This document shows, in pieces, positions 25,801 through 35,600 of a stretch of 64,000 nucleotides of DNA. A model generated the notes under the pieces. The model worked only from the letters and a program-made list of their open reading frames with translations. It was not told where the DNA came from and did no database searches. This DNA comes from Triplophysa rosa (lineage: Eukaryota > Chordata > Actinopteri > Cypriniformes > Nemacheilidae), in the NCBI RefSeq assembly GCF_024868665.1, contig NC_079896.1:14032268-14096267 (forward strand). Reading direction: 5' to 3'. Made by a program: the position numbers and the translations under genes. Each line of letters starts with the position of its first letter. Positions within the stretch are counted from its first letter, which is position 1.

Positions 25801-28245
25801 CCCGAGCCGATGCATTGAAACATCATACACCTGGATGTCTCATAACAGTTCAGTGCATTACCTGAGATGCGTGAAGACTATCGTACGTGCTAATAAAGCC
25901 CTGGTAGAAACTGAAACAAAGAGAGTACTGCACCTGCTGTGAAAAAGAGCCCTGCAACACAAAAACATAAACGTTTATATCTTTTAGAATGGTACACCAC
26001 CATGGGTTAAATTTCCAGGTAACACTTAGTATGCCATTAATGTAAGACATACTGTATATCAGTAGGTGTCAATTATGATGATATGGTTTAACCTTTTGCT
26101 GTCTGAGCAGAAGTTCCTGATATTCCTCCAGGAAAGAGAAAGAAGTCAGCAGAGTGGCTATGTTCATCCCTTTACTTTGGCCAGCCTCCACCGCACAAAT
26201 AACAAGCTGGCAAGCCTCCAACAGCGCATGCCACTCAGAGCCAGACATCACGCTAGGCAGCCCCCTTAAGATGCGTGCACATTCAGTGAAAGCTTTACCG
26301 CACTCTCTTCCTGAACCAAAACAAGACTGCAGCTGCACTGCCCGATCTACAAGACTCGAGGCCGATCGCAGAACACCCTGACCTCTGACCCCCTCTAGAG
26401 CACCTCGCAACAACCTACTAGCTTCTTCTGAAAAATGAATTGACTTACAAAGCAGCTTACAGACCTTAAACAAGATCTCACACTTCACAGGAAGCATTGG
26501 TAACATTTGTGCAGAGTCTTGTTCAGAGCACAGGTTTATTGTGGGGACGAGGGAAAGGTTTTGTAATTCTGTGGTCAAAAATGTCACATTGTCGTGAGTC
26601 AAACTCTTAGATGACCGTTCAAATTCCCCTACCACTTCCTCCACAAACATTGGCACTTTAGATGTTGAGTTGGACTCCTGTTCTAAGAGCCTGAACGTCA
26701 AAGCTTGCAGCTGATATTGGAGTCTGTCCCTTGGAGAGAGGGTAGACCCATCTGTGTTGTTAGTCTGGAGGCTGTTCCACAACACTGCGAAGCAGTTCCG
26801 CACCAGAACGTGGATATCGTCGGTCTGTCAAAAAAAAATATGCAAAGACATATTAGTAGCCTTCTGAAAAATATTTTTCTATATTCGAAATGTGTCAATA
26901 ATATAATGGCAAACTGTACCTCTGCAGACAAACGCTTCAGTCTTCTGTACATGAGTCGACCCAGTCGACTAGCAGGACCATGAGCTCTCAGGGAGGTGAC
27001 TTTCTGTAGGATGTGGAATACAATTTTTTCCAGATAACATGGGTTGTTCTGCATTCCGGACTCTTCTACCAATTCATACCCTTGGATAGCCAGTTCAACC
27101 AAGTCCACTAGTCTCTCCTGATGTGTAGAGTCCAGCGGGCCACTGCCCAGCTGCTGGTTACACGCCCGGATGATACGATCACACATTGTGCGTCCATATG
27201 GACCGAGGCCATCATTCACATGTTTCTAAACCCAAAAGAAAAAGCACAACAAATATACCCTGCGTTCCAACTGGGATATATCGCACTCCGAAGGGCCCTT
27301 CGGAGTGACAACAATCATGGCCGCAATACTGAAGGGTCATTCCAAACCGAAGTGCTCACAACTGGCCACTTCAAAGGGCCCTTCAGAATGAAGGATTTGA
27401 AGGGTACAACTGATGGTCACTTCGGGCTCCCATGATTCTTTGCGTGGTGACGCCGCCTCCTTATGGGCGTGGGATGATGACGCAGAAGGGCACTTCAAGA
27501 AACAGTTGTTTGGTCCCCTACACCCTTTAACCCTTCAAAGCTCTCACTCCAGAGGGTAAAGCATTCGAAGGGCTTAGGGCATAGGGATGAGCCCTTCGAA
27601 ATGTAACGCAGGGATAAACTCCAGGAGTGTGCTTATTATTCAAAATCAAATATATCTATCTTACTTGAAGGGATAGGTTTGCAAAAAACTGTAATTTTGT
27701 CATTATTTACTCACATGTTCAAATCCATTGGTTCCTTTCTTTAATCTTCATAAACGAAATGCAACGAAATGTATAATTTGTTGATAAAGTTTTGACCTGT
27801 GCCATATCTTCTGCTGTGTTTATCTTGAAGTGTACCAGTTATTATGGCAACAACCAAACTTGTCAGGAACAGCGGTTTTCTTTCACTCCCATCAAAGTGC
27901 ATGCAGAAAAATGGCACAGGTAAATATTCCACCAAATAATTACTTATATTTTCTTTTTTTCCAAACCTGCTCATATGGATTCAGGATCATTTATTTTTTT
28001 AATGCTTTTGTGTAACCAGAAAACTTTTTTTTAAATCAGCACTCTGGTTCCGAAGTGAGTAAATAATGACAAATTATATTTTTGGGGAGAACTTACTTTT
28101 TAAAACATGTTACTGTTTTCACTTTCACCAGCATATTTACATATAAATTAAAAAAGTGATATACCTTCAGGTTTTCATGAAGAACTATGATGTCCTTTAC
28201 AGAAGACAGCTGTTGGACGTACTCCTCTGTTCTCAAGCACTTCAT
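7850..28245 (-). CDS. espl1: Separase (extra spindle poles-like 1), complete, 31 coding exons
   Basis: Separase is the CD-clan cysteine protease that cuts cohesin SCC1/RAD21 at anaphase onset, held in check by securin and CDK1-cyclin B. Exons, 5' to 3': 28245-28165, 27225-26920, 26824-26093, 25951-25862, 25771-25660, 24624-24497, 24015-23822, 23735-23502, 23100-22956, 22823-22658, 22551-22415, 22326-22192, 22067-21951, 21686-21518, 21364-21236, 15586-15430, 15282-15173, 15087-13880, 12762-12354, 12275-12135, 11357-11144, 11021-10828, 10699-10572, 10173-10051, 9942-9799, 9345-9181, 9027-8923, 8816-8701, 8610-8527, 8437-8273, 8051-7850. All use GT-AG, and the total is 6540 bp (2179 residues; human about 2120). 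The N-terminal two thirds are helical repeats and the large 1208-bp exon is basic. The C-terminus carries the catalytic His (GHGAG) and Cys (FGCSSAAL) and ends [11 protein letters not shown] as in vertebrate separases. The start is the first ATG after the splice acceptor at 28264. Confidence 0.96.
8100..8206. repeat. Short internally deleted TTAA element
   Basis: Both TTAA-bordered ends survive (TTAAGGGAATGGTTC and GGGTGAACTATTCCTTTAA) around only about 70 bp. It lies in the intron before the last separase exon. Confidence 0.7.
8273..8437 (-). other. espl1: Separase catalytic dyad exon
   Basis: This exon carries both active-site residues: His in [12 protein letters not shown] and Cys in [10 protein letters not shown], spaced as in other separases. 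The next exon continues with [11 protein letters not shown], the invariant end of the caspase-like fold. Both residues are intact, so the enzyme is expected to be active. Confidence 0.95.
9447..9759. repeat. Full-length TTAA inverted-repeat element (family type copy)
   Basis: Ends are TTAA-AGGGATAGTTCATCC and GGGTGAACTATCCCT-TTAA. The two halves are near-perfect inverted copies of each other (cctgtatacatttctttgtt against aacaaagaaattaatgcag). There is no coding capacity. TTAA target sites point to a piggyBac- or Kolobok-type transposase acting in trans. It lies in a separase intron. Confidence 0.85.
10266..10534. repeat. Probable small inverted-repeat element
   Basis: The stretch starts aaaggccattgcacattg and ends gtatgtgaaaagacctt, with internal inverted words (gtccgaaatttgcg against acgaaaatttcggac) and an A-run at 10482-10496. 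Borders are approximate. It lies in a separase intron. Confidence 0.45.
11520..11836. repeat. Full-length TTAA inverted-repeat element
   Basis: TTAA at 11520-11523 and 11833-11836. The central inverted pair ccccattcacttgcattgg / gaagtgaattgggggcag marks a subfamily shared with the copies at 23194 and 38706. Confidence 0.8.
12354..12762 (-). other. espl1: Separase disordered linker with candidate self-cleavage site
   Basis: The exon encodes an acidic and Ser/Thr/Pro-rich stretch between the helical region and the protease. Vertebrate separases cut themselves here at ExxR sites. An EPER motif followed by an acidic run (about 12433-12458) fits the ExxR rule, and several Ser/Thr-Pro dipeptides fit regulatory phosphorylation. 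The position is inferred from the family; cleavage is not shown. Confidence 0.6.
12950..13731. repeat. TTAA element split by another insertion
   Basis: The outer TTAA ends are at 12950-12953 and 13728-13731. The halves match the family up to 13109 and again from 13577. The intervening 467 bp is a separate element. Confidence 0.8.
13110..13576. mobile_element. CAGGGTTTTTCC-ended element nested in a TTAA element
   Basis: Ends are CAGGGTTTTTCCTG and CAGGAAAAACCCTG, perfect inverted repeats. Both flanks read CATAGC (13104-13109 and 13577-13582), the visible part of the target duplication. The interior (gccgcctccgtcaaatgtcg) has no transposase frame. The ends look hAT-like, but the clean duplication is 6 bp rather than 8, so the superfamily is left open. 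Confidence 0.75.
13789..13848 (+). repeat. SINE/LINE shared 3' tail fragment
   Basis: Contains agtcactttggataaaagcgtctgctaaatg, the same tail seen in the tRNA-derived SINE at 32201 and at the end of the L2-like LINE near 35370. Confidence 0.65.
15650..16048. mobile_element. hAT-type non-autonomous element
   Basis: Ends are CAGGGGTTTTCAAAC and ATTGGGAAACCCTG. The flanking octamers atataaat (15642-15649) and atattaaa (16049-16056) match at six of eight positions, consistent with an aged 8-bp target duplication. There is no coding capacity. It lies in the large separase intron. Confidence 0.7.
16142..16712. repeat. Old dispersed repeat, left part of a nested cluster
   Basis: From about 16555 the sequence matches the fold-back copy near 2720-3170 (for example ggcaatcggcatgtacgtgc). 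The match resumes at 18214-18276 and again at 20979-21020, so one ancestral repeat was cut twice by later insertions. The part at 16300-16400 carries three imperfect copies of gaaagagcacacccacgc. Confidence 0.6.
16713..18213 (+). mobile_element. Tc1-like transposon, degenerate
   Basis: It is 1501 bp long with inverted ends CAGTGCCTTGCAAAAGTATTC and GAATACTTTTGCAAGGCACTG, flanked by TA on both sides (16711-16712 and 18214-18215), the Tc1/mariner signature. It sits in the large separase intron in the opposite orientation to the gene and carries a broken transposase frame. Confidence 0.88.
17286..17848 (+). pseudogene. Tc1-like transposase remnant
   Basis: The remnant reads in at least two frames. 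One frame gives [11 protein letters not shown], the region of the second catalytic Asp. Another gives [24 protein letters not shown] and VLEWPS, the classical Tc1 DDE block. The N-terminal paired-like DNA-binding part is not recognisable as one frame. The frame changes and stops make an active enzyme very unlikely. Confidence 0.8.
18277..20970. mobile_element. hAT element with perfect 8-bp duplication, containing a nested Tc1-like element
   Basis: Ends are TAGAGATGCACCGATT and AATCGGTGCACCTCTA. The octamer GTATACTG is exactly repeated at 18269-18276 and 20971-20978. Excluding the nested element at 18818-20422, it is about 1.1 kb and encodes no transposase, so it is non-autonomous. It inserted into the old repeat that also took the Tc1-like element at 16713. 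Confidence 0.88.
18818..20422. mobile_element. Tc1-like element with inverted arms of about 620 bp
   Basis: Ends are CAGTTAGGGCCATAAATATT and its reverse complement, flanked by TA (18816-18817 and 20423-20424). The inverted match runs well beyond normal Tc1 ends, from the termini to about 19440 on the left and 19810 on the right, leaving a spacer of about 370 bp. Both arms carry the same short piece resembling a transposase N-terminal region (words such as [14 protein letters not shown]). No full transposase remains. Confidence 0.82.
23194..23490. repeat. TTAA element in separase intron
   Basis: TTAA at 23194-23197 and 23487-23490. It ends 11 bp before the splice donor of exon 23502-23735, so the intron-side splice context lies very close to transposon DNA. 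Confidence 0.8.
24173..24451. repeat. TTAA element in separase intron
   Basis: TTAA at both borders, with a slightly shortened left end (AGGATAGTTCACCC). It ends 45 bp from the donor side of exon 24497-24624. Confidence 0.8.
24951..25583. repeat. Probable dispersed element in separase intron
   Basis: Begins cagtgttttccacaag and ends near gcatgggaaatgct, with a GC-richer interior (25290-25420) containing cacacgg and cgcgcc words and no exon. Borders are approximate and no target duplication is evident. Confidence 0.4.
27258..27613. repeat. CCCTGCGTT-ended inverted-repeat element
   Basis: Ends CCCTGCGTT and AACGCAGGG are flanked by ATA on both sides, a 3-bp duplication as in PIF/Harbinger-like elements. 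The interior is full of palindromic GAAGGGCCCTTCGGAG words that could fold into several hairpins. It lies in the second separase coding intron. Confidence 0.65.
27664..28104. repeat. Diverged TTAA-family element
   Basis: Outer phrases (gaagggataggtttgc; gtgagtaaataatgacaaatt; gggagaacttac) match the TTAA family loosely. The interior differs, so this is an old or composite copy. Confidence 0.5.
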
Positions 28246-29110
28246 GTTGTTTTCACTATTGTTTCTAACAAACAAAAGTGAAGTGTGAAGTGAAGTGAAA
28301 GCTTCACTTAAAGGGCAAAAGCTTACAAAAGCTTGTTAAAGGGATTATTTCATATACTAAATGCTTTACTTGCATAGAAAAAGCTTTCATTTCAGATCAT
28401 TCATAAACAATATAGCCTAGCGGCCTGAAATGTATAGCAGCAGATGCAATTTTTTCCTTCAAGACATTATAAGCATAAGTTTGTAAGATTTGAAATGATA
28501 AAAAAACTAATTGTTCAAAAATTAAAACGTGCATTTTAACCATTTCTGGCTGTCAAACTTTTTTTATAGTTAATCTGATGAACTAACGTCACACCTGGAA
28601 TGATTATCTACAGTCTAGGACCCCTGTGAACTTCAATAAAAGTGAAGGAAAACTTTCATTAAAACTCCCCCTAGTTTGATTAAAAAAATAAATTGCACAA
28701 ATGGCTAATGTATTGTCAATGGTCTAGCTAGCACCATTTATTTGCAGATGTCACTTTTTTACACTTCTTAGCGCCCAAACACTTTCTGGAGACTCTGTAC
28801 ACGAACGCTCAGTGTTATTTTTATATTTCAAAAATATGTTATGATCATCTTGAACATATAGTACAACGAAAAACTAGCATGTTAGCTGGCTAACTGAGCC
28901 CTCTGTTAATCCAGAATCCACGTAAACAAATTTATTAGCGTGCCACTTACCATGCTCAGCAAAGGGTTAAAATGAAGAAGTATTCTATTTGAATCGTATG
29001 TCTTGTCGCATGAAGTTTAAATAAATGTCAACGTTAAGGCAGTTAAAATCCCCACTTTTTCGTCGGCGTAGTTTTGTTGACAGCAGTAGAACACGGTATG
29101 AAGTCGCGCA
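28246..29110 (-). promoter_or_regulatory. espl1: Separase 5' untranslated region, first intron and promoter area
   Basis: The coding exon begins at an acceptor (28264). A good donor, CATG|gtaagt, lies at 28951/28950, so a noncoding first exon probably ends at 28951. Splicing the two would place a three-codon upstream frame (ATG-AAA-CAA-TAG) before the real start. The sequence around 29040-29160 is less AT-rich and has scattered CpG (tcgtcggcgtag), as expected for a promoter. I see no clear TATA box. The transcription start is not determined. Confidence 0.5.
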
Positions 29111-29607
29111 CTTGTTTAAAATCCCGCACAGCCTATCGGGAAACTACGTTGACGTCACGGCACGTCTGTGAAATGAATCATTGTTAACGTAGTTTAAGGG
29201 ATGGTTTGCTGAGAGAAACATTAGTAGGCTACTTAATGGCTTTATAAATAAAAAAATACACTGACTGAATTAAAAATAAAAAAAATAAAAGACAAATTAC
29301 AATTGGTTTTCTCTTATTTAACATCTTATCAAATACAGAAAAATACCAAAACAAGCTGTTAATTTCTATAATTACACAACAGATTGTTTTCTTCATAGGC
29401 TTATAATTAATATAAAATGTTCTATGTTATTGTTATTTTAATAGACATTTACTTCTTTTCATTATGGAATATGCACATTGTAAGATACAAATGAACATTA
29501 AAAGCTATGCATTATGAACATTAAAAGCAAGAAATGACAAGAATGAACTCCCAGAGATCCTCTGGTTCAAATGAAATCATTTTCTCAAAAGTTTATGTGA
29601 CTTGATG
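28265..29607. other. Separase upstream region and spacer to integrin
   Basis: The separase first intron and promoter occupy the left part. From about 29165 to the integrin stop codon at 29608 the sequence is AT-rich with no exon. The two minus-strand genes are only about 500 bp apart between the likely separase promoter and the end of the integrin coding region. Confidence 0.5.
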
Positions 29608-32600
29608 TCACTCATCCTCCAAATGCAAAGGGTTGAAGACTGTTGTTGTGGCACCTTTGAAAAGAGGATTCATGTCCTGGATAGAACAGAAACAGCGGAC
29701 TGTTAAATGGAATCTGTAAATTCTTGAATTATACATCATAACATATTAAGATCCATATTTCTAGCTTAAGTAGCATAATAGGAACACTATAATTTACTAA
29801 AGTAAACTGTAAAAAAAATGTTTATGTTAAATGTGCTCCCATATGTGTATTTGTATGAGTTTATCACCTCTTTCCATTCAGTCTGTTTCTGTGATTTGAC
29901 AAAGTTTTGATATTCTCTAATGTCGTACAGCTCCAGCAGGGCACGGTATATAATGATTATTACAATGCCAATAATAATGATGCTCGTCACACTGCTCCCA
30001 ATTATTATTGTGGTCTTATCAATGTGACCTAGACACAAACAAAAATAAATATGAACAATTCATCGGTCATGTAGGATCTCAAAATTGACACAGCATCTAC
30101 AACCCACTTTAATTCTATAAAGCTTCGACAAGGCACACTACAAATCAAATGACATTTCAAACGACTGTTGAGACATACTAGGGAGGTCCGCATAATGAAG
30201 AATAATTTTGCCACCGGGGCCAAGTTTCACTTCGTAGGAAATTGTGTCCCCATAGGTGCACTCCAGCTCATGAGTACCATCCAGGTGAGATATTTCACCA
30301 TTCAAACATGTCTCAGCACACCTACTGGTGTTACCACCACCCACGTGACATGTTACACAGTCCCTACAGATGAAACAAGCATGGGTTAAAACAGCGAGAG
30401 GCAAATACAAATATATAATGCAGATGTTTATGATCTTTATACTAATAGGTTTCAAACACAAACAAGCAGATGCTAAAAACACTCAAATGCACACGAAAAA
30501 TAATCATAAAACTTAGTTTTGAGGTCAAAAGAAGAGACACATTCAGCTTATTATACTCACTTGAATAGTGTGCAGCGATTGATGAATACAGAGCAATGAT
30601 CTCCCGTGAAACCACTGTTACATTTACAACCATTGCAAACGCAAGTGCCTTGGCCATTGCATAACCCATTCTCATGCTTACAATTGTCTTGGTCAGGAGA
30701 GCACCCACATGCAGGGCCTGTATAGTTTTCTTTACATTCACACACACCGCACATACATTGTCCTTTATCTATGACAAACATGAAAAACATTGAACAGTGA
30801 GTTTCAAAGCAGTAACAATAACATTGAAAGAAACATATTTTATTTATTTAGTAAATGCTCTTAAGATGCAGTTAAAGAAACAGTTCACCCAAAAATGAAT
30901 ATATGTATAAATGTCTTTATTCTGATGAGCACAGAGATGTATAAATGTCTTTTTTCTACATTTCTACATATTTGGAACAAATTGAGGGTGAGTAAATGGT
31001 GACAGAATTTTTATTTTTTGGGTGAACTGTCCCTTTAATGCAAAAAAGAAGACTAAATTAGTTCAATCCTAAAGCAAAAATGTGGGTACAAATATGGTTA
31101 TGTTCTGTTTTGTAAGTGCAAAAAGTTAGTCAGTCAGTTGGTGCCTGCAGAAGTGTGATTTCACCATGTTGCTGCTACTTTACAGCACTTACCATTACAT
31201 CCCTTGCCTTGAAAACGTTCACAATTTCCGTCTTCACAGCTGCAAAACTCTCCATTATAGCCACTGCGGCATACACACTTGCCACACTCGCAGCTGCCGT
31301 GCCCACTGCATATAAGTGAGCTGTTGTCAGGGCGACAGGATGCCAGCATGCTGAGCGTGGAGTGCATATTCTTCTGCTGCTCACACTCACAGTGCTGACC
31401 CAAAAAACCTTCGGCACATCTAACACACACAAAATTGAAAGATTATACAATAACATGAACATTTAAACTATTTTTGTCAAAAGAAAAAGGTTTTAGGTTT
31501 ATTTTACTTATATAAGCAAAATCAATTTGCCTCCATATGAAATCATTGTAAATTAAAACCAGCACCCCCTCCTATTTACAGTAAAAGAAATAAAAGTATA
31601 TTTGAGCAGTTTGTAGTTCCCTGCTAAGACCACCAGAGGGCTGTACCTGCACACGCCACACGTGAGATTTCCTGTACCATTGCAGTGTTCAGAAAACTTT
31701 TCCGGAAGACCACAATCACAGTGACAGACAGTTTCCACCGTGACCTTCACCTCCTCGCTGATCCCTTGGAGTTTGATTCGAAATGTCTTTGGCTCCTTTA
31801 GGCACTCGGACACTTCCAGTCGCACTTGGAACATAACCTTTAAAGGCAGAAAATTGCATAAAAATGTCCTCATCCAATCAGACGGTTTTCATTAGTGTTA
31901 ATACTAAGGTCCTAATGATGAAACCACTGATGGTGGATCTCACATTTTCATGCTTGATGCCTTGACATACTCCTCTCTCCATCCATTCAGTAACTTCCTG
32001 ACTCCCAATACAGTTAGACCTGTAGCGCACACTCAGCTCTTTTGGCGCTCCTTCTTCCTCCAACACCAGAGTGGATGACAAGTTCTGGCCCACAAATAAA
32101 AACACAGGCATTTATATACATGTCAGGATAGTGAAAACATCAATATCTGTGACAGAAAGTTTATAATAACAATTATAATGCAATTAATAAAGCATTACAG
32201 CTTTCCTGTAGCTCAGTGGTAAGAGCATTGCATTAACAACGTAAGGTTGTGGGTTTGATCCCAGGGGATTGCACATACCTATGTATAAATATATAGGATA
32301 ATGCAATGTAAGTCGCTTTGGATAAAAGCATCTGCCAAATGCGTAAATGTAATAAATTATGGTGTTTGGTATGGTGGTTTTTCTAATATAGTATTGGATT
32401 TTCTAATATAGAATGATACATCTAGTTAGTTATAGGTCTCAAGTATTCTTATGATATAATATGGGCTAGGGGCCTTATGTATGATGTTTGAGCACTTGAA
32501 CACCTGCAAATATTTTATCACAATAAGACAGGAACTGCACATACACCACACATACTTTTGTTTATCGCACAAAGTCACGGACACTGGGTTGCTCATTATT

Positions 32601-35600
32601 ACACTAAACCATGAGCTCATTATTACACTAAACCGCGTGCCAGAGTAAAACTGTGATAAATCATGTGTCGTCCGATAAGCCCAGGAAATGTGTCCGGGGA
32701 AAGTGTAGTTTGAAGGACACATGATATCTGTGTTTTTCTTTTTTAAATCCTGGGAGGTGCTCGCCACGATTAAATTCTAAAACAGTAGGCCGGAAAGATA
32801 ACTGGCGAACAAGATGGGCCAGGTGGGCCCGATTGAAATATAATAGTGGCAAACAAGAAGGGGACGGGCTAATAAAATAGATGATATCATGTGAAACCTG
32901 ATTGGTGAACACTGTGAAAAACAACCTGAGATTTCTGTATAAAGTATGGAGTTAGATATGTATTGTTAGATCACATCAGATGAACTCTGAATATCTCACT
33001 TTGTTGGCTCGAGCAAATAAAGTTTAAACTCTTGGCATCTGGAACCCTTGTCTGCGAGATTTCTTTCTGCGTTGGAAGGCCGGTTCGCCACAATACGCCT
33101 CGTCTTCCAACAGCCCAAAAGGGCTCATGTGACATCCCTTTTCATCTCTCTACACTGGCTACCTGTTGAAGCCCGTATCAGATTCAAGTCACTAATGCTT
33201 GCCTACAGGACTATCACTGGATCTGCACCGGCATACTTTCACACCCTCCTACACTCCTACACCCCAAGAACCCTGTATTCAGCAAACGAGCGGCGTCTTG
33301 TGTTGCCTTCTCAAAATCTCATTCTGTCTTCTCATTCTCCTTCACAGCTCTTTCTTGGTGGAACATTCTTCCTAACTCAGTCCAGTCAACCACATCTCTC
33401 ACAACATTAAAAAAACTACTTAAAACCCATCTCTCCTGTGAATTCTTGACAGACAAATGAGAAAAGAAAAAAAGTAACCCTCTCTTTCTCTCAACAGGTA
33501 TGGTTCTGGCTTTTGTTGAAACTAGTAACTTGGTATTAGCACCTATTGTATTATTGCTCCTGTATGACCAACACATTCTCACTCCCGACTCCTCACATAT
33601 TTGCGCTCGCAGGGTACTCCTTTGGCATCGTTTTTCGACGTGAAGGTGTCATGGCTCTGCTTCATTTAGTCATGTTTTTCTTGGTCCTGTAGCAGAGTCA
33701 TGACAAAGCCTTTGGTTATGTGTGGAGAGAAACATATTATTGTCCTTTTGACAATAATATACGTTCTCTCCAGTGTCTCGTCATTAGCCCCGCCCCTCTC
33801 GTTTCCTTGTTATCTTTCCTGAGTGTTTTATGTTCCACACCTGCCTTCGTTCGTTATCCCTTGTTTGTCTTCCCTTTAAATATCCTCTTGTTTCTTTGTC
33901 CTGTGCTCGTGGATTGTACTGCGTTCTGTATGTTCTTGTGCCCTGTTCCTGTTCTTGTGCCCTGTTCCTGTTCCCTGTTCCTGTGCCCTGTTCCTGTGCC
34001 CTGTTCCTGTGCCCTGTTCCTGTTCCTGTGCCCTGTTCCTGTGCCCTGTTCCTGTGCCCTGTTCTTGTGCCCTGTTCCTGTTCTTGTGCCCTGTTCCTGT
34101 TCTTGTGCCCTGTTCCTGTTCTTGTGCCCTTGCTCGTGCTGTTACCCGTGGTCCTGTTCCTCGCCCTGTTCGTGTAGTGTGAGTTTTGTGTTTTATCCTG
34201 CCTTGTTTCATTTAAGACGTTTGGTCATGTACCTTAGTTTTGTTTCCGCTGTGCTTGTTTTACGTTTTGTCCCCCTCGTGGGAAGTCTTTTGTTTTATGT
34301 ATATTTCTTAGTTCCGTTTTCCCCATTGAGGGTGTTTGTTTTTGCATTTTTTGTTAATAAAGTCTTGTTTTTGTTAACCCCTTACTGCCTGCCTGCATTT
34401 GGGTTCTTCCTCACGCACCGTCGTGACAGAAGGGCACGCGAATTTTACCGTTATTATGAAAATGTATATTAGATATAATTTGCAATGATGATGTTTCGGG
34501 GTTTAATTTAAGTTTAATGGCCAGGATAATTGCGTTTACATAACGCTATTCAGACAGTTTCACAGTTTGAGCAAGTAATGTAACAGTTTATTTATCGTAA
34601 TATAAAACACATAATACAAGCAGCCACAATGTCGTTCAAAAATACAGATATTCCAAGGGTACCAACGCGAAACGATCGATTTGTATGAGGAACAGATGCG
34701 AAAGCGATCACCTTCTGCCGTAAATCTCAAATCCAGTGAAGGAACGACGTTCAAATATTGCCGCCAGAGGAATTTACATGAGCTTCGATGCCATTGGCTC
34801 TCCCGTGTCTCGTGACCGATCGCGTCATTTCGTTGGTTTTGAACGTGAAACGGTATTGGCTCTCGCGACCGACTTATCTAGCTGTTCCGGTTTATCTTTA
34901 AATGGGTGCCGACCTCGGCTCATGCATTCACGGACACGCACGGCATCTTCATGTAAAGTTATTGTACGGCTTTGGTGCAAAAAGGTCTTCGAAACGAGTT
35001 GTTTGTTATATTTTGTAATGCTTTTGGTCAGTTTGTGCAATAAATACCTGTGACTGTACTTTTATTCGCGTGTTGTGTTTTATATGGCTGAGAAGTGGTT
35101 AGGGTTAGGTTTAGGGTGAGGTTGGGGTTAGGTGTACAAAATATTTAAACCATAAATAATTATGAAATGCTAAGAATTGCACGTATCTCGGTCTGGAGCA
35201 TTTAGCAAACAGCAACGCAGTTCCCTGTTTGTTGAAAAACGACGCCAAAGGGGTACCCTGCGCGTTCAAAAGTGACGCCGAGGGGCGCTGACCGAGCGTA
35301 AATATGTGAGGAGTCGGGAGTGAGAACGGGTTGGTATGACATATCGCTTTATTGCTCCCTGAAGTCTCTAAGTCGCTTTGGATAAAAGCATTTGCTAAAT
35401 GACTAAATGTAAATGTACATTCTTTAAAATATCTATATATTTTGTGTTCAACAGAACAAAAAAAAATGATAAAGCATTCAAATGATAAAGCACATAAAGC
35501 ATAAATATTTCAACTCTTCACACAAATTCTTATGCTGATAACATAATTTTATATACATAAATGGCATTAAATTAGAGAAATTGCTAAATCAATTTTTTTG

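Larger units (their letters stand above)
33569..35333. mobile_element. Inverted-repeat DNA element with 7-bp target duplication
   Basis: Ends CAACACATTCTCACTCCCGA and TCGGGAGTGAGAACGGGTTG are inverted repeats of about 40 bp. GTATGAC is repeated at 33562-33568 and 35334-35340. Without the solo LTR inside it the element is about 980 bp and has no transposase. A GGTTAG/GGTTTAG-rich run lies at 35098-35133. Superfamily not assigned. Confidence 0.8.
33040..35420 (+). mobile_element. L2-like LINE 3' end, split by an insertion
   Basis: An open frame from about 33048 encodes the C-terminal end of a non-LTR reverse transcriptase ([33 protein letters not shown]). The matching 3' tail (taagtcgctttggataaaagc) appears only at about 35370, because a DNA element at 33569-35333 lies between. 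The copy is 5'-truncated and inactive. Confidence 0.75.

Noticed and set aside
32201..32290. tRNA gene
   Set aside because: Box A and B are present, but the sequence continues into a SINE body and tail and does not close a cloverleaf.
33720..34472. 250-residue open frame (and overlapping frames on both strands)
   Set aside because: It is the translation of the 13-bp minisatellite and LTR sequence. Cys/Pro/Val/Leu repeats appear in every frame because the unit length is not a multiple of three.
35098..35133. GGTTAG/TTTAGGG words suggesting an interstitial telomere
   Set aside because: The run is short and irregular and lies wholly inside the inverted-repeat element at 33569-35333.
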